Shown: positions 6,467 to 9,497 of the stretch, in pieces
How the letters are laid out: each line of letters begins with the position of its first letter
How positions within the stretch are numbered: the stretch's first letter is position 1
Origin: Promethearchaeota archaeon
GTDB taxonomy: Archaea; Asgardarchaeota; Lokiarchaeia; Sigynarchaeales; SOKP01
Assembly: GCA_030668025.1 (NCBI GenBank)
Contig: DAOUUT010000134.1
Span: forward strand, 1-9,497
DNA length: 9,497 nt
Direction of reading: 5' to 3'
Notes under the pieces: model-generated
Told to the model about the DNA's origin: nothing
The model's input: only the letters and a program-made list of their open reading frames with translations
The model's database searches: none
Made by a program: the position numbers and the translations under genes

Positions 6467-6559
6467 CTATTCTTTTAGATATTTAAATAATCTTTCGATA
6501 ACGGATTGTTTAGTAATTAAACCAATTAATTGATTATCGTTGTTTACAAAGATTAGTGC
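6467..6559 (-). pseudogene. Remnant of a CBS-domain gene (C-terminal 30 codons)
   Basis: A minus-strand frame without a start codon reads A-L-I-F-V-N-N-D-N-Q-L-I-G-L-I-T-K-Q-S-V, then I-E-R-L-F-K-Y-L-K-E and a TAG stop. This matches the closing part of a CBS domain: the V-x-x-x-x-x-L-I-G-L-I-T strand pair followed by the final helix. CBS domains bind adenine nucleotides or SAM as regulatory modules. An in-frame TAA directly precedes the first codon and no ATG, GTG or TTG occurs in the frame, so it cannot be expressed as it stands. It lies behind the winged-helix gene on the same strand, in the gap before the actin promoter, and looks like the tail of a gene lost by deletion and decay. The match is by eye but unusually good for 30 residues. 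Confidence 0.5.
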
Positions 6560-6604
6560 TTAATCTTAAAACTAAGAATTAAATGTTAAATTAAAATATA
6601 TTTA

Positions 6605-7027
6605 TTAATCGATTTTTAAAGATTTTTCTAGTTTCTTTTCGATCCCTTCTAATTCAATTAAAAGATTTTTGTATGTTTTCAATAAATACAAGCCCCAATC
6701 GCTTAATTTCACCCATCCACCACCACCAAGACCGCCCTTTTTTGTTTCTACTGGAGATATTCCGGTTCTAGCTTTTATTTTATTTAAAATATTCCACGCA
6801 TATTTGTAAGAGTAGCCGCATTCTTTTGCAGCCTTAGTTAAAGAGATGGGGATCTCAACATCAGGTTTATCGAGATTTTCAAGAAGATTAGCCCAACCAG
6901 ATCCTAGAATATTTTTGCGTTCACCATTATGAAATTCTAGCCAAAATTTAATTCCAAAACCTATTTTAGCTTTTAATTTTTCGATATCGGGTTTTTCATC
7001 TTGGAGTATATCGGATTGTTTTTCCAT
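6605..7027 (-). CDS. ModE-type winged-helix DNA-binding protein without a molybdate domain
   Basis: A 140-residue likely transcription regulator. After a polar N-terminal 20 residues comes the ModE/LysR-like winged helix: G-I-K-F-W-L-E-F (25-32), L-G-S-G-W-A-N-L-L-E-N-L (41-52), and the helix-turn-helix I-S-L-T-K-A-A-K-E-C-G-Y-S-Y-K-Y-A-W-N-I-L (61-81). The wing follows as V-E-T-K-K-G-G-L-G-G-G-G-W-V-K-L-S (93-109), with its glycine cluster, and then a long C-terminal helix (110-137) that could mediate dimerisation. The A-A-K-x-C-G-Y-S-Y-K-x-A-W and G-G-x-G-G-G motifs are diagnostic of the ModE N-terminal domain. The TOBE/Mop molybdate-binding part of full ModE is absent, so the effector is unknown. 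It is divergently transcribed from the MBL-fold hydrolase across a short gap, which makes that gene and itself likely targets (inference). Confidence 0.85.
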   Translation of the reverse strand: MEKQSDILQDEKPDIEKLKAKIGFGIKFWLEFHNGERKNILGSGWANLLENLDKPDVEIPISLTKAAKECGYSYKYAWNILNKIKARTGISPVETKKGGLGGGGWVKLSDWGLYLLKTYKNLLIELEGIEKKLEKSLKID

Positions 7028-7061
7028 ATTATCTAATTGATTTTCTTAATTTTAATTATTT

Positions 7062-7070
7062 TTTATAAAA
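7062..7070. promoter_or_regulatory. Shared TATA element between divergent genes
   Basis: TTTATAAAA reads as a good TATA box on both strands (TTTTATAAA on minus). On the minus strand it sits about 35-43 nt before the winged-helix ATG. On the plus strand it could start a message for the MBL-fold gene with a leader of about 75 nt. Overlapping divergent promoters would let the regulator affect both genes from one site. Confidence 0.4.
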
Positions 7071-7113
7071 GGCTAAAGAGAAAAACATTAAAGGAAAGTC
7101 ATTTTTTTTTTTG

Positions 7114-7124
7114 TAAATATAAAT
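7114..7124 (+). promoter_or_regulatory. Alternative TATA box of the MBL-fold gene
   Basis: TAAATATAAAT lies 49-59 nt before the ATG at 7173. If used, transcription would start near 7143-7148, downstream of the TTG at 7125, and this would favour the 7173 start. Confidence 0.35.
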
Positions 7125-7172
7125 TTGTTGACTAAATGTATGGTTTTTTCTGGCGTAAGTAGTTCTGTAAAA

Positions 7173-7892
7173 ATGGGTAAACTAGTAATCGAAAATGTGT
7201 ATCATTTTGTCGAAAATCCTATGTTGGATTGTAATCAGTTTATAATTGTCGATAAAAAAAACGATGAATTAGCACTTTTTGACGCAGGAAATGGCCTTTC
7301 TTTGAAAGGGCTAATTGAAGGGATGGGTAAACTGGGTTTGAATTATGAACAAATTACCAGAGTCTATCTTACTCACGAACATGTAGATCATGTGCTTGGA
7401 ATATACCCATTGATTAAGTTATTAAAAGAAAATCCTCCTGAGTTATATGCTTATGACGAAACGGCGAAGATATTGAGGGAGGGGGATGAATCAAAAATCT
7501 TTCCAGGAGATCTCGGGATAAACCCAGGGATGTTTGGATTAAAAATCATACCTTTAAAAGTTAACGATTTGAAAGTAGAAGAGACGATTAGTATAGGTTC
7601 AGAATTTAATTTTCAAATTTATTACACTCCAGGACATTCTCTCGGATCAATCTGTTACTATGAGAGTAGCAAAAAAATTCTAATTCCCGGAGATTTAGTA
7701 TTTGCGGGGGGCAGTTTTGGAAGGTACGATTTCCCTGGAGGTTCTTTAAGCTCTTTAATTGAATCAATTAAGTTTGTAAACAATTTAGATGTAAAATATT
7801 TGCTTCCAGGCCATATGAACATAAGTGATAATGGGAATCAACAAATTGAATCTTCTTATAAAATGGTCCAATCAATAGGAAGGTTTTTTTAA
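7173..7892 (+). CDS. Metallo-beta-lactamase-fold hydrolase (glyoxalase II-like)
   Basis: A 239-residue cytosolic metallohydrolase. All metal-binding positions of the superfamily are present: T-H68-E-H70-V-D72-H73, T-P-G-H155-S-L-G-S, P-G-D174-L-V-F, and L-P-G-H214. The segment G-G-S-F-G-R-Y-D-F-P-G-G-S (179-191) after the bridging aspartate resembles small glyoxalase II-type and related thioesterase-like hydrolases. The exact substrate cannot be read from sequence. I chose the ATG at 7173 because the protein then begins M-G-K-L-V-I-E-N-V-Y-H-F, as family members do, and a TATA-like box lies about 50 nt upstream. The frame is open back to TTG 7125 and has another ATG at 7140; the extra 16 residues are unlike the family. 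It is divergent from the winged-helix gene and may be controlled by it. Confidence 0.92.
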   Translation: MGKLVIENVYHFVENPMLDCNQFIIVDKKNDELALFDAGNGLSLKGLIEGMGKLGLNYEQITRVYLTHEHVDHVLGIYPLIKLLKENPPELYAYDETAKILREGDESKIFPGDLGINPGMFGLKIIPLKVNDLKVEETISIGSEFNFQIYYTPGHSLGSICYYESSKKILIPGDLVFAGGSFGRYDFPGGSLSSLIESIKFVNNLDVKYLLPGHMNISDNGNQQIESSYKMVQSIGRFF

Positions 7893-8013
7893 AATTTAAA
7901 TTCTTTTATCCTAGTGCTTAATTCTGTTAAGGATTTACGAATATTAAGCAAGTATATTATTTGATATATGAGAACATTTTTTAAATTAAAATTCTATATT
8001 GAAGTTAATCACC

Positions 8014-8028
8014 TAATATAAAATAAAT
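8014..8028 (+). promoter_or_regulatory. Candidate TATA box of the PH-like membrane protein
   Basis: TAATATAAAATAAAT lies 34-48 nt before the ATG at 8062 and predicts a short leader. The rest of the 169-bp gap after the MBL-fold gene is AT-rich, with no convincing gene. Confidence 0.4.
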
Positions 8029-8061
8029 AAAAAAAAGAATAAAGTAAAATTTGTGATTAAA

Positions 8062-8721
8062 ATGTCTGAAAAAAAAACTAAGTCAATAACCGAATTATGT
8101 CTACGTTCTTACCCTAAAGTCATATTTTTCTGGCCTATGACGCTTGTTTCATTGATTATGTGGTTGTTCCAGATGCTTGATCCATCACCAATCGCCTGGT
8201 GCGGAAATCTCTGGTTCGCTGTATTTGCTATAAACATGTTTATTGTTGCTTTCGATTTTAGTAGCACGAAATTTTTTGTTTTAGTTCTTGTTATCGTTGT
8301 CGTGGTTTTACTGGTGATTTTTCTAGCACCTAGTCTAATTGGCGGTCTTCCAACACTATCCTTTAATCTCGGGTTAACAGCGGGGTTCTACTTGGTAGTT
8401 ACTATAGTAATGGCAATTATTTTAGGACTTGTCGTTCTTGGTGCAAGGTTTGATTACTGGAAGATTGAGAGAAACGAGATTTACCATAAAGCAGGTATAT
8501 TCAGCTCTGCTGAAAGACTACCTACAACAAATCTAAGAATTAAGAAAGAAATCACTGATGTGTTTGAATTTTTCATATTACGTGCAGGATCTATTACATT
8601 GATGCCTGGACACGGTGATGTCATCAATTTACCCACGGTATTAAACATCAACAAGAAACAGAGACAGATAGACTACTTATTAAGCCACGTCTCAATAGAG
8701 CCAGACGAATTGGATTTATAA
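8062..8721 (+). CDS. Four-helix membrane protein with C-terminal PH-like (bPH2/DUF304-type) domain
   Basis: A 219-residue integral membrane protein. Hydrophobic segments lie at about 19-39, 48-66, 70-90 and 104-127. The last about 85 residues form a soluble domain with the bacterial PH (bPH2) pattern: F-D-Y-W-K-I-E-R-N-E-I-Y-H-K-A-G-I-F (130-147), R-L-P-T-T-N-L-R-I-K-K-E-I-T-D-V-F-E-F (152-170), and S-I-T-L-M-P-G (177-183). With four helices and a short polar N-terminus, the PH domain should be cytosolic. I recall similar proteins (W-P, A-F-D-F, then F-D-Y-W and K-E-I-x-D-V-F-E-Y) from bacteria such as Planctomycetes, with no known function. Its codons look visibly less AT-rich than its neighbours, compatible with transfer. 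ATG 8062 is preferred; a GTG at 8053 would add three residues. Confidence 0.8.
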   Translation: MSEKKTKSITELCLRSYPKVIFFWPMTLVSLIMWLFQMLDPSPIAWCGNLWFAVFAINMFIVAFDFSSTKFFVLVLVIVVVVLLVIFLAPSLIGGLPTLSFNLGLTAGFYLVVTIVMAIILGLVVLGARFDYWKIERNEIYHKAGIFSSAERLPTTNLRIKKEITDVFEFFILRAGSITLMPGHGDVINLPTVLNINKKQRQIDYLLSHVSIEPDELDL

Positions 8722-8744
8722 ATTCTTTTAATATCAAATTAGAT

Positions 8745-8766
8745 AAAAAATTTTTATTTTTTTTTT
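8745..8766 (+). terminator. Oligo-T terminator after the PH-like membrane protein gene
   Basis: A run of six A, five T, one A and ten T lies about 25-45 nt after the stop codon. The ten-T run is one of the longest in the window and fits archaeal intrinsic termination. It separates this gene from the HAD gene. Confidence 0.5.
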
Positions 8767-8812
8767 GATTATAATTAGATTTAAGAATTAAATTATATTT
8801 TTAGTAATACAT

Positions 8813-9497
8813 ATGTCTCATCCTCCAATTTTATTACTTGATTTTGATGGCGTTGTAATCACTCAAAAAGCTTTAGAATACTCCGCTTTGATTCATTTGA
8901 GGAAAAACTTCTATAAGTGGCAAAATATTGAGTCTTTAAGGCTTATAGATATTGCAAGGCTTTTTGAGGAAGCAGATTCACAAAATAAAATTAAGGCATT
9001 GATTAAGGTATATCGGGTATATAAAAGATTTATACCAAGTAGATGGAGGAGAATGTTCTTCTTTATCAAATTTAGGAGGATGTATCCTAAATACGAAAAA
9101 TACGAAACATTCAAACCTAATTTAGAAGGAATTTTAAACGAATTAAAGAAGTGTGGAGTAGTATTTGGGATAGTTTCAAACACAAGTGGAGAAAGGTTAG
9201 ATTTTTTTAGGAAGAAATTAAATTTAGACTCCTTTTTTTCCGTTTTTGTGTCCCGCGATGATACTCCGTTAAGAAAACCTCATGGTTATCCTGTGTTCGT
9301 GGCATTAAAACAAATTAAACAAAATTTAAAAGTCCCTATAGATAAAACAAAAGTGTTTCTAATCGGAGACCTTCCTACAGATATAGAATGTGCAAATAAT
9401 GCGGGAATCATTAGCATTGCGCTACTTTCTGGGCATGGCACTAAAAGTGGTTTGGAAAAGGCTAATCCAAGCATTGTTCTTCGAGAAATCAAGGAGA
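8813..9497 (+). CDS. HAD-superfamily phosphatase (phosphoglycolate phosphatase-like), 3' end outside the window
   Basis: The frame opens at ATG 8813 and is still open at the right edge, giving 228 residues. HAD motif I is D10-F-D12-G-V (nucleophile and acid/base aspartates), motif II I-V-S122-N-T-S, motif III R-K155-P-H-G-Y-P, and motif IV I-G-D186-L-P-T-D190. All are intact, so it should be a Mg2+-dependent phosphohydrolase of the soluble HAD type. Residues about 16-100 form a basic, helical C1 cap rich in Arg/Lys (around 68-95), which would set substrate choice. Phosphoglycolate phosphatase and pyrophosphatase/5'-nucleotidase-like enzymes share this layout, so the substrate is open. The start lies 47 nt after the poly-T terminator of the preceding gene, so it is probably transcribed separately. 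A weak TATA-like TTAAATTATAT at 8788-8798 lies 15-25 nt upstream. Its stop codon is not in the window. Confidence 0.9.
   Translation, partial: MSHPPILLLDFDGVVITQKALEYSALIHLRKNFYKWQNIESLRLIDIARLFEEADSQNKIKALIKVYRVYKRFIPSRWRRMFFFIKFRRMYPKYEKYETFKPNLEGILNELKKCGVVFGIVSNTSGERLDFFRKKLNLDSFFSVFVSRDDTPLRKPHGYPVFVALKQIKQNLKVPIDKTKVFLIGDLPTDIECANNAGIISIALLSGHGTKSGLEKANPSIVLREIKE

Noticed and set aside
7125..7172. Extending the MBL-fold protein to the TTG at 7125 or the ATG at 7140
   Set aside because: The added residues do not resemble family N-termini, and a TATA-like box at 7114-7124 would place transcription start downstream of the TTG. I keep it as an alternative only.
7893..7990. A minus-strand start-less frame of about 34 codons in the gap after the MBL-fold gene (ending T-R-I-K-E-F-K-F)
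   Set aside because: There is no start codon and no family resemblance. A frame this long is expected by chance over a gap of this size.
8911..9492. Two minus-strand open frames (8911-9183 and 9286-9492) over the right end
   Set aside because: They lie antisense to a + strand frame carrying all four HAD motifs, and their own translations show no recognisable domain.
1..9497. tRNA, rRNA, insertion sequence or prophage genes
   Set aside because: I saw no T-loop consensus with a matching cloverleaf, no rRNA-like sequence, and no transposase, integrase or long inverted repeats on either strand.

Overview
This window looks like chromosomal DNA of an Asgard archaeon, most likely Lokiarchaeota/Promethearchaeota-like. 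The evidence is its gene content together with the promoter style. Eukaryote-signature-type genes (an actin-family protein, a longin-like protein, a DRG/Obg-type GTPase with a TGS domain) lie beside archaeal and bacterial housekeeping genes. The DNA is very AT-rich. TATA-like boxes lie about 20-50 nt before most start codons, and Shine-Dalgarno sequences are almost absent. The lineage is inferred from gene content, since no rRNA or tRNA gene is present.

Layout from left to right. (1) The 3' end of an unrecognised helical protein, + strand, to 458. (2) A minus-strand two-gene operon: a longin-like protein (1710-2165) followed 25 nt later by a divergent DRG-like GTPase with a C-terminal TGS domain (485-1684). 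(3) folD (2323-3189, minus). (4) A secreted, C-terminally membrane-anchored protein with prenyltransferase/squalene-cyclase-type (alpha/alpha toroid) repeats (3296-4396, minus, TTG start). (5) A 378-bp gap holding a 46-codon + strand ORF that reads like the first hairpin of another longin/roadblock-type protein. (6) A 512-residue actin-family protein (4775-6313, minus) with two four-cysteine zinc ribbons inserted near its C-terminus. (7) A 291-bp gap with the actin promoter and a 30-codon remnant of a CBS domain. (8) A ModE-type winged-helix regulator (6605-7027, minus), divergent from (9) a metallo-beta-lactamase-fold hydrolase (7173-7892, +). (10) A four-helix membrane protein with a C-terminal PH-like domain (8062-8721, +). 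(11) A HAD-family phosphatase that runs off the right end (8813-9497, +).

The most notable items are the zinc-ribbon actin, the longin-GTPase operon, and two decayed gene pieces in the gaps. Longin/roadblock folds commonly act as partners of GTPases, so the longin-GTPase pair may form a regulatory module. The GTPase departs from consensus in its G1 and G3 motifs, and the actin lacks the residues equivalent to actin Gln137 and His161. Both may therefore be slow hydrolases or binding switches rather than standard enzymes. The window shows no CRISPR array, insertion sequence or RNA gene.
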